Assembly: GCA_001600415.1 (NCBI GenBank)
Contig: BCJX01000012.1
Span: 559,163 to 623,162 of the forward strand
Source: Pascua guehoae
Taxonomy: Eukaryota > Basidiomycota > Tremellomycetes > Trichosporonales > Trichosporonaceae
Length of the DNA: 64,000 nt
Reading direction: 5' to 3'
Positions 1-10,534 of this stretch are shown piece by piece. Under the pieces are notes generated by a model. That model was not told where the DNA came from, made no database searches, and worked only from the letters and a program-made list of their open reading frames with translations. How positions within the stretch are numbered: position 1 is the stretch's first letter; the number at the start of each line of letters is the position of its first letter. Both the position numbers and the translations under genes were made by a program.

Positions 1-231
1 CTCCAAATCAGCCACACTATCCACCCGACTCTGCGAGTATCCCACGACCTCTGCAAACAAAAACGCCCACGCGGCCAGCGCGACCTCTTGCCCCTTTGCC
101 TTGTTGATGCCCCGGTCGAGAATGTTGCCCGCTGGGCCGGAGGCGGGGGGCAGCGGCGTGCCGCTCTGCCTGCTCCGGGGCGCCGGGGGGGGAGTGAATG
201 CGTAGGCCGAGGCGGGGAGCTGGGCCGACAT
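1..231 (-). CDS. TRS31: TRAPP complex subunit Trs31/TRAPPC5, N-terminal part (runs off left edge)
   Basis: Reading from an ATG at 231 toward position 1 gives 77 open codons with no stop, so only the 5' part of the gene is in the window. After a Pro-rich leader of about 35 residues comes NILDRGINKAKGQEVALAAW followed by FLFAEVVGYSQSRVDSVADLE. This matches the start of the conserved Trs31/TRAPPC5 core (NILDR, then an ALLFSE-like helix, then a QNRV/S-V-EL segment). Trs31 is a core subunit of TRAPP, the tethering complex and Rab GEF of ER-to-Golgi and Golgi traffic. The start is set by the first ATG of this frame; just upstream (232-307) lies a G-rich repeat in what would be the promoter or 5' leader. 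The gene is divergent from the Stealth transferase at 2153. Identity comes from motif memory only. Confidence 0.8.
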   Translation of the reverse strand, partial: MSAQLPASAYAFTPPPAPRSRQSGTPLPPASGPAGNILDRGINKAKGQEVALAAWAFLFAEVVGYSQSRVDSVADLE

Positions 232-307
232 TGGGTTGGGTTGGGTTGGGTTGGGTGTGGTTGTGGGTGTGGTTGGGTGTGGTTGTGGGTGTGGTTGTGG
301 TTGGGGG
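232..307. repeat. G-rich TTGGG/TGTGG simple repeat upstream of TRS31
   Basis: Several TTGGG units are followed by alternating TGTGG/TTGTGGG units, ending in TTGGGGG. The tract sits directly against the proposed TRS31 start codon, so it falls in the core promoter or 5' UTR, which would read CCCAA/CCACA on the mRNA strand. Confidence 0.85.
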
Positions 308-2152
308 TAGAGTTGGCGGTGTAAGTGTTGCACGGTGTCGATGACGATGGCCTGCTTCATGGTGGCACGGGACAGTGCGACGCGCCTGTCTGCATGGGTG
401 AAATCGGCCTCATCGACTCGTCATCTGCATGGGAGATTGTATACTTTCCCACATGGATGGGTGGTATTGCGGTCGTAACGTACCATTTGATGACATCCGA
501 CCTCCGAACGCGGCTGCTGGTTCGAATCTCGACAAAGCCCCCGACGTGTAGGCCCCAGGGTCAGAGCAAACCCCTGCGACGCGCGGCCGCGCTTGTAGTA
601 AGCGAAGCGACGGAAGAGTGGATATGAGGTCTCTTTTTGGGTTTTCGTCCAAGCTCTTTTTGCTTGGCTTTGAGGCTCTGGGCTCTCCTCGTCTGGGTCT
701 ATGACCGTATGCGAGAACGGTCAGATTTGGTACAACAATGGTACGATGGGGTTGCGGGACGAGTCTGGTTTTGAAGGCAGTAGGGTCGCGACTATGGTAT
801 AGTGGTGGCCGCATTTTTAGTAGTCAAAACATGGAGGACCCGGCAGTGGAGCGAGCCTGTCAGCGCGAGTAGCGCCCCCAAAACCCCCAACAGGCGGTGC
901 ACTCTGCAAAGGAGAGTTGCATCATTGCCTAGTTGACCTGCGGGTCGATCTCTAGAGTGGAACAGGCCTGTTATCTCGGACCCGCGCACGGAAACAACAT
1001 TTAGCTTGTAGACGACAGTAATGGATGACGAATGGTCGCGACCTGTACAGACTGTGCTGGAGCCTGTGCCGCTGCAGCCTGTTGGCGCCGGAAAGGAACC
1101 CCGCTGCAAAGAGACAAGCTGTGCTCTGAGCTGCAGTGTCGTGTGCAGGCACATTTCCTGTTGCAGAGTCGGCAGACTGGTGAGTACAACTGCGCCACAG
1201 CACCTGTGTACAGTGCAGTGCATTCGTTCCTTGGACCAGACTTTTGGGCACATCTGGGTGCCACATGACGCAGGCGACGGTTGACATGACATGGCATCAG
1301 TGGGCCTCGTCATGTGCCTGAGAGGTTGCCAGGCAGGCGGCGTTGCGGAGGCGAGGCAGACCTGCAATCGCAGAGTCGGGTTCAAGATCTGTACAAAGTC
1401 GTGCAGAGTAGAGTAGCTGGAAGTATTCAAAGCCTCTTAAGTTTGAGTTGGCCGACATTATTGATTGCTCACGCGACGACGAGGACCGCGCGAGGCTATT
1501 CCTGGCAAACATGGTTCCATAAATGGGTCACCACAACCCTCGGCAGTGCACGGCAGTGCACGGCAGTCCCAGGGTGCTGCTACGTCCACGCGCATGCCGG
1601 CTGGCTGCGGTGCCTGATTCCGTCCCTCCACCCCACCCCATCCCGGGGTTTTGTGTCTACGCAGTTTATCTATGTTACGCTACTCTACACTGCGAGCACT
1701 GCCAGGGTAGCAACGTCGTCTCTCCACCTCTACCTCTCTCTCTCTCACTGCCTCTCTTCTGGTCTCGCGCATATACCCCATACCCTGTGGCGACTGCAAG
1801 AATCACACGAGGATAATGTCTGCGCCTTTCCCGCTCGTCGCAGCCGTCGCAGTCGTCGCAGCCATCGCAATCGTCAACACATCACCCAGCAGCACACGCT
1901 GCTGAACCATACCCCGGCCAGTACCGTCCTTGTTTTCTCGACGCCTCCTCTCCCTCTTCATGGACCCGTCTACCAGCTAGCAACGCGTCTTGCCCGCCAA
2001 CCGCCACCATCTTGATCTCACCCTCGTCATCTCTAGCATACATACACGACATCTAGCGCCAAGCACACTCTCAGTCCATTCCCACTTCATTCCCACCACC
2101 TAACCGTTGACGCTTCCGCCCGCTGCCGTCGTCATCGCGCGACGTATCCACA
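308..2152. other. Divergent intergenic region between TRS31 and the Stealth transferase
   Basis: No coding region could be supported here. Open frames overlap on both strands and show no recognisable motif. It holds a pyrimidine-rich CT microsatellite near 1733-1746 and a long C/T-rich stretch up to the ATG at 2153, as expected for a promoter and 5' UTR. It probably serves both flanking genes. Confidence 0.5.
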
Positions 2153-5029
2153 ATGCTGCCCTCGTCGTCGTCCTCTTCGCCACGACCCCCAACGTCGTCA
2201 CCGTACGGGTCGCGGTACGAGGGGTATGACCGTCCAAAACCCTACGGCGACATTGAACGCCTTCCATCCCCAAGCATGACCCAGACCCACCGATCCTCGC
2301 GCCGTCGCCATCACAACAGCAGCCCGCTCCGGACCCATCTGCAAGCGCTCATGTCCAGCCGAGCTCGATTCATCTTCACCCCGCGCGTCTTGACGACATT
2401 TGCGCTTTGGTTATTGTCGATTTGGCTCGTCCACACCTTTCTCTTTCCATTACCCTTCCCGTCGTTACGGAGCGAGCCGAAAGCGGCCGCGCAGGACCGA
2501 CACTTGCCGAGCTGGTATCCTCTCCCCGCCGAGCGCGAGGGCGAAGACTGGATCGACTCGGTCGACCCCCTGTACCGACCTCTGGCACCGCTCCCGGCCC
2601 CAGACCCACCCTTCCCACGTCTCCGCCCCACACGCTTCCTGCCCGATCACTGCCTCGAGAGCTGGTTTCTCGACGGCGAGACGATATGTGGAAAGGGCGA
2701 CCTAGGTCCAGAAGACACGCTCGACGCGACATGGCTCTGGGTCAATGGGTCAGACGACCGGTGGCGCCGCGAGATGGTGCACTGGCGGAACGAAAAGGGC
2801 ATCTTCTCACCCGAGCATCACTTTAGGTAGGTTTGTCAACCGTGGTCCTAGGCTAACTTTTTTCACAGGGAGCAGAACGAACTCGTCTACTCGATGCGCT
2901 CGGTATTAAAGGCGCTTGCGGGCCACCTGCGGACGTTCCACCTCATCGTCTACGACTATGCGTTTGACCCGATTGCCGACCTCGAGCGCCTGCCCCAATC
3001 GACGCTGGACATCCTCGAGGCCAAGCTCGGTGCCCGGGACAGCGAGCCAAGCAGCGTCACCAGGGACCGCAACGCGTCGCGCGCGCTGGTCGGCTACCTC
3101 AAGAACCACTGGCGCATCGCCCAGACTCCTGCGTGGCTCGACTTTTCCAGGCGCAACCCCAACGCACCCACGCACCCCGTCCACCCGGCGTCGGGCCATG
3201 AAGAGTCGGTCGAGCACGCCGCAGACCAGATCGCCTACCCTAACTTGCGGTACGCGACGCATTCAGAAATCTTCCACCTGCCCACCATTGAGCGCGACGC
3301 GATCACCATGGAACTTGGCGAAAAGGAGTGGCGGGAGCGTGAATGGCGCAAAAAGGCGTTGCCGACGTTCAACTCCATGTCCATCGAGAGTCGTATCGGG
3401 TGGCTCCCAGGCCTTGCCGACGTGTCCATTGCGCTCAATGACGACTTTTTCATGCTCAAGCCGCATGCGGTGAGTTTGTCGGTTTATGCGATCCCATCCC
3501 TCTGACAATCGCAGGTGTCCGACTTTCACTCGCCTCTGTATGGCAATGTCATCCGCTTTGACCTAGGGGTGAGGTCTTACCGTCTCACACATTTGGTACC
3601 TTGTGCTGACTATCCAGTACTACCAGCAGGTTCGGCCCAAACTCGACAAGGCGAATATCAACGACGCCGGCGAGATTGGCGGCCTCTACCATGCAAACTA
3701 CTTGCTCTCACAGCGATTCCCCAAGCGTCTCCGGCCATACTTTTCGCATACACCCAAAGTCATTACGCGCAGCTTGCACCACGAGGCAAACCTCATGTTC
3801 AAAGAGGACCTCACGATGAGCAGCTCGCGCAAGTTTAGGGAGCTCCACAGCGGCAACGGTGATATCCAAATGCAGTGGCTCCTGACGTCGTTACGGGTAA
3901 GGGCGCTGGTGGCAATCAGCAGCAGCAGCGCACTGACAAAGCACAGGTAGAGCGCTGGCGCGAAGCCCTGTTGTGGACGTACATTGTGGCCAACCTCGGC
4001 GGCACGGACGGGTTCATGCACGACAACGCCCGCAAGTCGATTGCCAAGATGTTTGGCTTGAGAGAAGGCGATGACGACGTGACCCAGATTGAGGTCCACC
4101 GCGGTGTGCGATGGACACGCGAGTATGACCGCATGCGCAAGGTGTTTGAGCAGGCCGGTTGGGAGCCTCCGACGACGACCCGGTTCACATTCTGTACGTC
4201 TCGTTGTGGCTTGGTGCTCTTCACGCTTCGCTAACACTCCAGCCTCTCTCGACGGCCACATGCCGCCCATTCTCCGTCCGGGCGAGCCTGAAAGCCGGAA
4301 TGACAAGTGCGTATCGCTTGGCGACGCAGCTGTACTGACGCCAGGTGTGTCTTCGACCTCAACAGGTGCCTCGGGCCGTTTTGGCTGCGCGCGACAAACG
4401 TCTCGGCGAATGACATGTTCAAGCGCCTCACGTTTCAGCACTCTGATTGTGGTGATTGCTGTGCGTACCGCCTAGGCCCGAGTGCTTGTCGCTGACGTCC
4501 ACAGTGATCATGGCCCTCGTAACGTCGTCGGGACCTCTGGGCCTCTCTGCCTTCTTCCCATCTGCAAGCGCGTCCTACACCAACCCGTCAACTCTGCCGC
4601 TCCCAAGCTATCTCCCTCCGCCGCACCTGCCCCTGACGCCAACATGGCACGAGGCCGACTTTTCCCTCAACAAGGTCATGGAAACGACCTCGCTCCCGGG
4701 CGAGACAGTCAACCTCCGTCGATACACCATGCACCTCTTGTCTCGCTATCTCTACGTTGTAGGTAAGTCTACTCTAGGCGTCGACGCACCCCGACGTGTT
4801 TAAGCTGACGGGCGTCGCAGGAAAGTCGCCATCGCACTTTCACATGCTCACGACGGCCGACAAGGCTCGCAAAGTATTCGACCGCATCGACTCCAAGCCC
4901 GAGGCGTCGATTGTGGGCCTGAACGACGACATTGAAAAGGACTATGACCAAGTGCGGGCAATGATGAACGAGTGGTTTGAGAAGCGCTGGCCAGAAAAGG
5001 CAATCTGGGAACGTGGGTGGGGCGAGTAG
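2153..5029 (+). CDS. XPT1: Stealth-family sugar-phosphate transferase, XPT1-like (xylosylphosphotransferase type)
   Basis: Nine exons: 2153-2826, 2869-3469, 3515-3568, 3618-3896, 3947-4193, 4243-4306, 4345-4460, 4505-4762, 4821-5029. All introns are GT-AG with matching phases, giving 833 aa. A Ser/Pro-rich cytosolic tail of about 78 residues is followed by one membrane segment (about 79-98, [18 protein letters not shown]), so this is a type II Golgi-like protein. Stealth blocks follow in order: [11 protein letters not shown] near 191-201 (CR1), [13 protein letters not shown], then [17 protein letters not shown] with NDDFF near 415-419 (CR2), an [12 protein letters not shown] segment (CR3-like) and a late CVFDLNRC Cys pair (CR4-like). 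Stealth proteins transfer sugar-1-phosphate; the Cryptococcus member Xpt1 adds xylose-phosphate to mannose on protein O-glycans. The symbol rests on family and lineage. Donor sugar and strict orthology are inference. Confidence 0.85.
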
Positions 5030-5691
5030 ATAGCCACACCAAGTGGAAAGTGTTGTACTTTAGAGCATCTACATTGGAGGTATGCATGGACCTTGTACCA
5101 CAGGACCGAGGGTTGGTGCCAGTGGTCACCTCGCCGTGGGTCGTGGGGCTGGCGCTCGCAATGGGTCTGTAGCCTGAGCGTCAACTACCTTGGATCACTG
5201 CGGGCCGCAGCATGTTTTTGACCTCGGATTTTCTCATCGTGGTCACAGGATCACAGGCGAGCACGATACAAAGTGGCATTTCGAGCAAACACACACGTCT
5301 GAAGGTGGGCACCGAGTAAACAAAGACCGCCAACACGGGATGGTATCCGCGCCTTGGCAGGGTGTACGAGTGCAACTTTTGTGTTTAGATGACGTTATGC
5401 ACCGCCAAAAGATAAACAACTTGGAATACTGCACCAGAGGGTGGTGGGGTGGGGAGACGAGTCGTCCAAACAACTCGGAAGGGTATAGAGAACGCTGTGC
5501 ATGCAAAGAGGAGGGGGGAAATGTCCGTCGCGTCGCCACATGAATGGGACCATGGGCGGACCAGCCACACCGAGAGTCCGTGGATGAAATATGGAGAAAC
5601 GTTACAAAAAAGGAAGAGTCGTTAGGGGGAGGTTGGTTACTTTAGATGGGCCTGGGTGTGGATGTGGGGGGTTGATGATGGCGGGGCGAGA
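5030..5691. other. Intergenic region between two convergent genes
   Basis: The Stealth transferase (+) and the SLT protein (-) converge here. I see no coding region, RNA gene or clear repeat. The stretch must hold both 3' UTRs. Confidence 0.5.
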
Positions 5692-7272
5692 TTACATGCC
5701 ACAAGCCGCGCGGTTGTCTGGTAGTGTGTCAGTCTCGCTGCTCTGAACACAAGGGAGGTTGTACTCTATCGAAAAACGGATACTCACGGTACTTGCCAAT
5801 CTCGTAGCCCTGCTTGCCCTGCATCCAGCCGTTGACCATCTGGTAGACATAGTCGAGGTTCTGGGGGTTAGCCTGTGGGTCGTGGGGAATGGGTCGAGGG
5901 TAGAATGCTCAGTGACACATGTGGGCCTGGTCACGTCCCCCTTGGGGTCGGACAACGCAGAGTCTGTGCTGTGCCACGCATACTCACGGGCTGAGCAGCG
6001 CAGTTCATGGCGTAAACATCGCCGGTAGTCATGCCAGGGAACCAGCCATTGTACGAGCCGAGGGCGGTGAAAATGTTGCCACCGTTCTGGTCGAGGACCT
6101 CCTTAAGGTACGAAGCACCCTTCTTGATGTTAAAGTCGACGTCGTAGCAGTTGCCACCGGGAGCCTCGCCGCAGTGGAAGTACATGAGCTGCATGAGACC
6201 GGCCTCGCCGTTACCGCCGGTAACGTCGGGACGGCAAGTCGACTCCTGGAGGGCAATGGACGCGAGCATGATGGGGGGAACTGTGTGATGAGTACAAAGG
6301 CAGCCAAACCAAACCACCGTCACACTCACTGCCGTTCTGGGCACCGTATGTCTCAAAGTAGCCAAAGTAGTCGACGCAGGCGGCAAACGGTCCGTCGGCG
6401 GTCAGGGGCTGGGCGTTGAGCTGGTCAATGGTGACCATGGGGGGCGTCCAGCCACCGTTCTCGACACCGCAGTTGATCCACGCCTCGGAGCCGTTGGGCT
6501 CGTCGCCAGAGGCACCGCTGTCGCCGCAAGTGCTGCAATTGTTAGTGGAACAAAGTCGGAAAAAGGGAACAGGTTTACGCACCCGTCGCTGACAACAAGG
6601 GTCGTGTCGTGGTTGGCCCACGCGCTGACGGTCGACTCCTCGAGCGACTGCATGTCAGTGCTTGTTTTGGAGCGTGGCATGGTTACTCACGGGAGTGTAC
6701 GACTCGGCGGGCTGCTCCTCAGCGGGCTGCTCCTCGGCGGGCTGCTCGGACCACTCGTCAGAGGCGGGCTGCTCAGAGCCCTCGGCGGGGGTTTCGGACC
6801 ATTCGCCCGAAGGAGTCTCCTCGGACGAGGTCTCCTCGGCGGGGGAGTCCTCAGAGGACTCGTCGGACCACTCGGACGACTCGTCGGCAGGGGCGTCCTC
6901 GGCGGGAGTCTCCTCAGAAGACTCCTCCGACCACTCGGACGACTCCTCGGCAGAGGTGTCCTCAGCGGGGGTCTCCTCGGAAGACTCCTCGGACCACTCG
7001 GACGACTCGTCGGCAGGGGTGTCCTCGGAGGGGGTCTCCTCGCCGTGGGCCGCGTGGTGGCCGTGGCCGTGGTGGGTCTTGACGCGGCACTGCGTGCCGT
7101 CGCCGCGGCGCTTGACGGTGTGGGAGCGCGAGCGGCGGACACCGGTGTGGACAAAGGCCGGGGCGGGGCTGGGTGCGCGGCGTGCGACGGCGTGCGTCTC
7201 GGGCAGCTGGTGGGCGGCGAGCGCGAGGGCGGGCAGGATGCCAAAGAGGGTCAGGGCTTTGAAGGCGACCAT
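5692..7272 (-). CDS. Secreted lytic-transglycosylase-like (SLT/GH23) protein with acidic repeat stalk
   Basis: Six exons on the minus strand: 7272-6691, 6647-6583, 6532-6330, 6280-5988, 5872-5788, 5717-5692, giving 417 aa. The N-terminus is a signal peptide (MVAFKALTLFGILPALALA). It is followed by dibasic RR and KRR sites of the Kex2 type, a His-rich patch, and residues about 80-185 built of Ser/Glu/Pro repeats around the unit SSEWSEESSEETPAED. The C-terminal half carries ALQEST (Glu about 296, the expected catalytic acid) followed by GGNGEAGLMQL, the hallmark of goose-lysozyme and bacterial SLT folds, then a GSYNGWFPG segment in place of the usual AYNAG. Paired Cys residues suit an extracellular enzyme. 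Known relatives cleave peptidoglycan; the substrate here is unknown (bacterial wall or chitin-like polymer). The repeat stalk may be O-glycosylated. The last exon encodes only nine codons including the stop, and its acceptor is the least certain. Confidence 0.85.
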
Positions 7273-8872
7273 TGTGCTCGGCTAGTACGTTTACAGGCAA
7301 GCGGGTAGGGGGGGAGTATAGAGGGGAGAGGGGAGGGGGGGGGGTTGTCTAGAGAGCGGCGTTGAAAACGAGTGTGGGGTGGGGGGAGGCGTGAGTGCGG
7401 GGGAGGAGGAGGATGGGTAGAGATGAGAGAAAGAGAAGGAATCGTATCGTTGATGAAGAAGAGTAAATGAATGCAAGTGGAAAGAGAGGTTTACGCTGCG
7501 GGTTGCATCCCGAGTGCTGCGGGATGGGAGGGTGGGACGGGTGCAACTGGGACAAGAGGACCACAGACCAGAGATCAGAGACCAGGCTTGGCGATCAATG
7601 CGCGTCACATACAGCCAGAGGGCGAGACGAGGTGCGTGCGATGCAGGATGCGATGCAGGAGTGGCACCTCTCGTTTCCGAGTCCAGCCCAGCAGTACTGT
7701 CGCACTACCCACCTGTTTGGACAGCCCAACCTACCGTACTGCACCTGCGACATACAGTTTAGCCTCGTTTCCTTTCCCTCCAACCCCCTCGTTCCTACCC
7801 TCCGAGAGCCCCGCAGTGCGCAGAGCGCAGCTGCCTGTACAGCGTGGTACGCGCCAGAGACCGTCAAAGACCGTCAGAGACCGTCGCGTGAGTAGAGCAG
7901 GCGCGCTCCATATCCCAATATCGGTCGCTTACCCGGGCAGTCCAGCCCAGCAGAGCAAGGTCAGTGTGGTGAGTCTCCTGGCGAGTAGAGTGGGCGAGGC
8001 GCGCGAGTGGGGCGGGCGGCATGGACCATAGTGTGCCGACCGGGGAGAAAGGCCAAGCCACCATGCTGCAGGGACCGCCAACGCGTCAATGCACAGAGGA
8101 GAGTGACGCAGGTGCAGGGGAAGGGAGGACGAGGAGCAGGAAGAGTAGGACGAGCGTGATGGAGACGAGTAAGGATGAGGGAGCAAGCCCCGAGGCACGC
8201 GTCGGATGATGATGGAGAGTGGATGAAAGAGGACAAAGATGAAACGTCTTGGCAGGATTTCATACGACGCGCTTTCTCGGCGCAGACGCCTCCAGGGCAG
8301 GGCAGGGCTTTCGGCCTTCATTTCACTCGCAAACTAGGCTCCACCGCCAAGCAGCTTGTACTTTCTTGCGCATGCTTGCTCTGTTCCGTAGGCACATTGT
8401 GGAGATTGGTGTTTGTGTTTACCCTGCTCCCGGTCCCAAGACGTTGGTCCATACTGTAGGTACTGCCCTGGAATCGACAAGGATGCCACGGGGGCCATAC
8501 TGTGCTGTGCTGTACCGTAGGATGCACTGGAGGATACCTCTGGGCTCTTGTTTGAGGCGCGAGCCCGTGCGCGTCACCACCCACCACCACCACCACGACC
8601 ACCTCTTTGAGCACACGACTGCGAGTGACACAGCGTACACCCTTTGGGATCGTATTGTGCCACAAGACGTGCAAGGCGTGAGCATGCCCCTACCCCCCGC
8701 ACCGTACCGCGCGTGTCTTTGTCGGACACTGTCGCTTGCCTGGACGCGTCTGGACCACCTACTGTACCGCAAAGCTCCTGGGCGGAGGTTCCCGCCAGAC
8801 ACGACACCACTGCCGACGCCCAGTGCACCGTCTGGTCTGGTCTGGGTCCGGAGTCTCATGCTCGGTCAACTC

Positions 8873-8930
8873 GTCGCCTCGCCGCCTCGCCGCCTCGCCG
8901 CCTCGCAGCGCTCGTTAACTCGTTAACTCG
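8873..8930. repeat. GCCGCCTC and CGTTAACT short tandem repeats
   Basis: Four to five units of an 8-mer (GCCGCCTC variants) are followed directly by CTCGTTAA units. This is low-complexity intergenic DNA. Confidence 0.7.
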
Positions 8931-9068
8931 TTCCGACTCGGTCGCGTGCAACGTTTGGAACATACCTTTGTTGGCACCTGGAACATGCTCGGCATATCGG
9001 CATGGTCCATGGGCATGATGGACAGGACATGTCGCTGACACACTCTCCTCTCCACACTCGTACTAAAT

Positions 9069-9100
9069 GCCGCATGCCGCATGCCGCATGCCGCATGCTG
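9069..9100. repeat. GCCGCAT heptamer tandem repeat
   Basis: Four exact GCCGCAT units and one variant (GCTGCAA) stand in tandem. Each junction contains a GCATGC palindrome. Confidence 0.8.
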
Positions 9101-9885
9101 CAAGCGCGCATGCCATGCCGCAGCTTGCCTTGTCATTTCTCGACGCCAAGCACGGGCCTGTACGCAAACGACGAGACGACGTGGCGTAGCAATCATCATC
9201 TGCAATCGTGAGGCGTGTACCCCCCGCTCCAACATTACTCGTTGATACTACTGTACGGTACAACTCGTACGCTGTTCAGTAATTGCAGTGGGCGCTCGCT
9301 TTCCTGTGGCTTTGCTGCAGACTCGGTCACGCTCGCCAGGGCCCAGGTGCATGCCTCGGGGGACGCCTCAATACACTCTCCCCCTTTTGTCCCCCTGACG
9401 CGCGTTGGCCCGATTGCAACCTTGCCTGCCTAACCCCCTGCACCTTGACGCTCGTCTCGTCTTGAACATGACCATGTCCCCCTCATGCACGGGAACATGA
9501 TGGGTGCCTGCGGAACAAGCCAAAGCGATTCACTTCAGACGCGTCCTGTGCCTCGTCTGCCCACGGTGCCTGCCTATTCTGCGCGTCCCACTGGAGCCGA
9601 CTGGCTGCAAGGTACTAACTCGTCATATTACACGTGCGACCCGCGTGTTTGTCCTTCTTGGCACTTGGCACAGGCAAATGCCTTGGCATTGACATCAACA
9701 AAGTGGCGTTCAGTGGAGAGAGGGTGGAACCGGCCGGCCTCGCTCTTGGTTGAGCGTACAAACTCGCCCAAGAAGCACAGACAACAGGGTATGGCGCATG
9801 ATCGGGTGCTCCTTGGCGGCACACTCGACCTTGGCGCTGCTTGGCAATGTTGTGATAGCAAGAAAAGGGGTGGTGACGGATACGA

Positions 9886-10130
9886 GGTGATCAACAGCGG
9901 AGCTAACGAGGGTTGACCAACGGCCCGGCTGATCAACAACGGGTGGGCTATCGAGGGTTGGCCAACAACTGGGGTGAATCAACAACTGAGGTGAATCAAC
10001 AACTGGGCTGAATTAACAACCGGGGTGACCAACAACCGGAGTGATCAACAACGGGGTTAACAAGGGTTGGCAAACAACCGGAGTGAATCAACAACTGGGG
10101 TGGTCCACAAGGACAAACATCTGGTGTGAA
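9886..10130. repeat. Degenerate minisatellite, unit about 18 bp (GTGAATCAACAACTGGGG)
   Basis: At least ten imperfect copies of an approximately 18-bp unit occur, with variants such as GTGATCAACAACGGGGT and GTGACCAACAACCGGA. The unit carries TGA in one frame and the copies drift in length, so it is not a coding repeat array. It lies just downstream of the arrestin stop codon. Confidence 0.8.
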
Positions 10131-10534
10131 TCAACAAGGACATACTGATAGCGGGACCCAGCAAGGATCCAAGGAACCTCAACACTGGGATCAACAAAGT
10201 CGCTCCTCACGAGAAAGTGAGTGGCTGCAAGAGTGCGAAGGACTGTGGAGCAGACCGTGCGACAGCAGTGCAAAACGGCAAGATCGTGAAGAATGACATG
10301 ACGATTTCGTGTTCGTTCGCTGGGTCTACATGCTACAGTGATCTACCGTCGACGGCGGTCAACGCGGTCGACGCTGCGTTGTGCGGTTTTCGGCGCACAA
10401 CGGGAGCCAGACAGAGACAGTCGGGGGCCATGGCCACGGCTACAGACAGCTACACCTAGAGCTACGACCCGACCAGGGCTATGGCTACGGCTATGGCAAG
10501 ACGGGCGACGGGCGACGGGCGACGGGCGACGGGG

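Larger units (their letters stand above)
7273..10534. other. 3.3-kb intergenic region upstream of the SLT gene, with simple repeats
   Basis: No gene could be supported on either strand. The region lies upstream of the SLT gene and downstream of the arrestin. It contains GCCTC-type repeats near 8873-8906, CGTTAACT repeats near 8912-8930, a GCCGCAT repeat at 9069-9100 and a minisatellite at about 9886-10130. Several TACTGTA heptamers occur (for example 8452, 8760, 9249). Confidence 0.5.

Noticed and set aside
516..535. B-box-like GGTTCGAATCTCG resembling a tRNA T arm
   Set aside because: The flanking bases do not form a T stem, and no A box, D arm or anticodon arm can be folded upstream.
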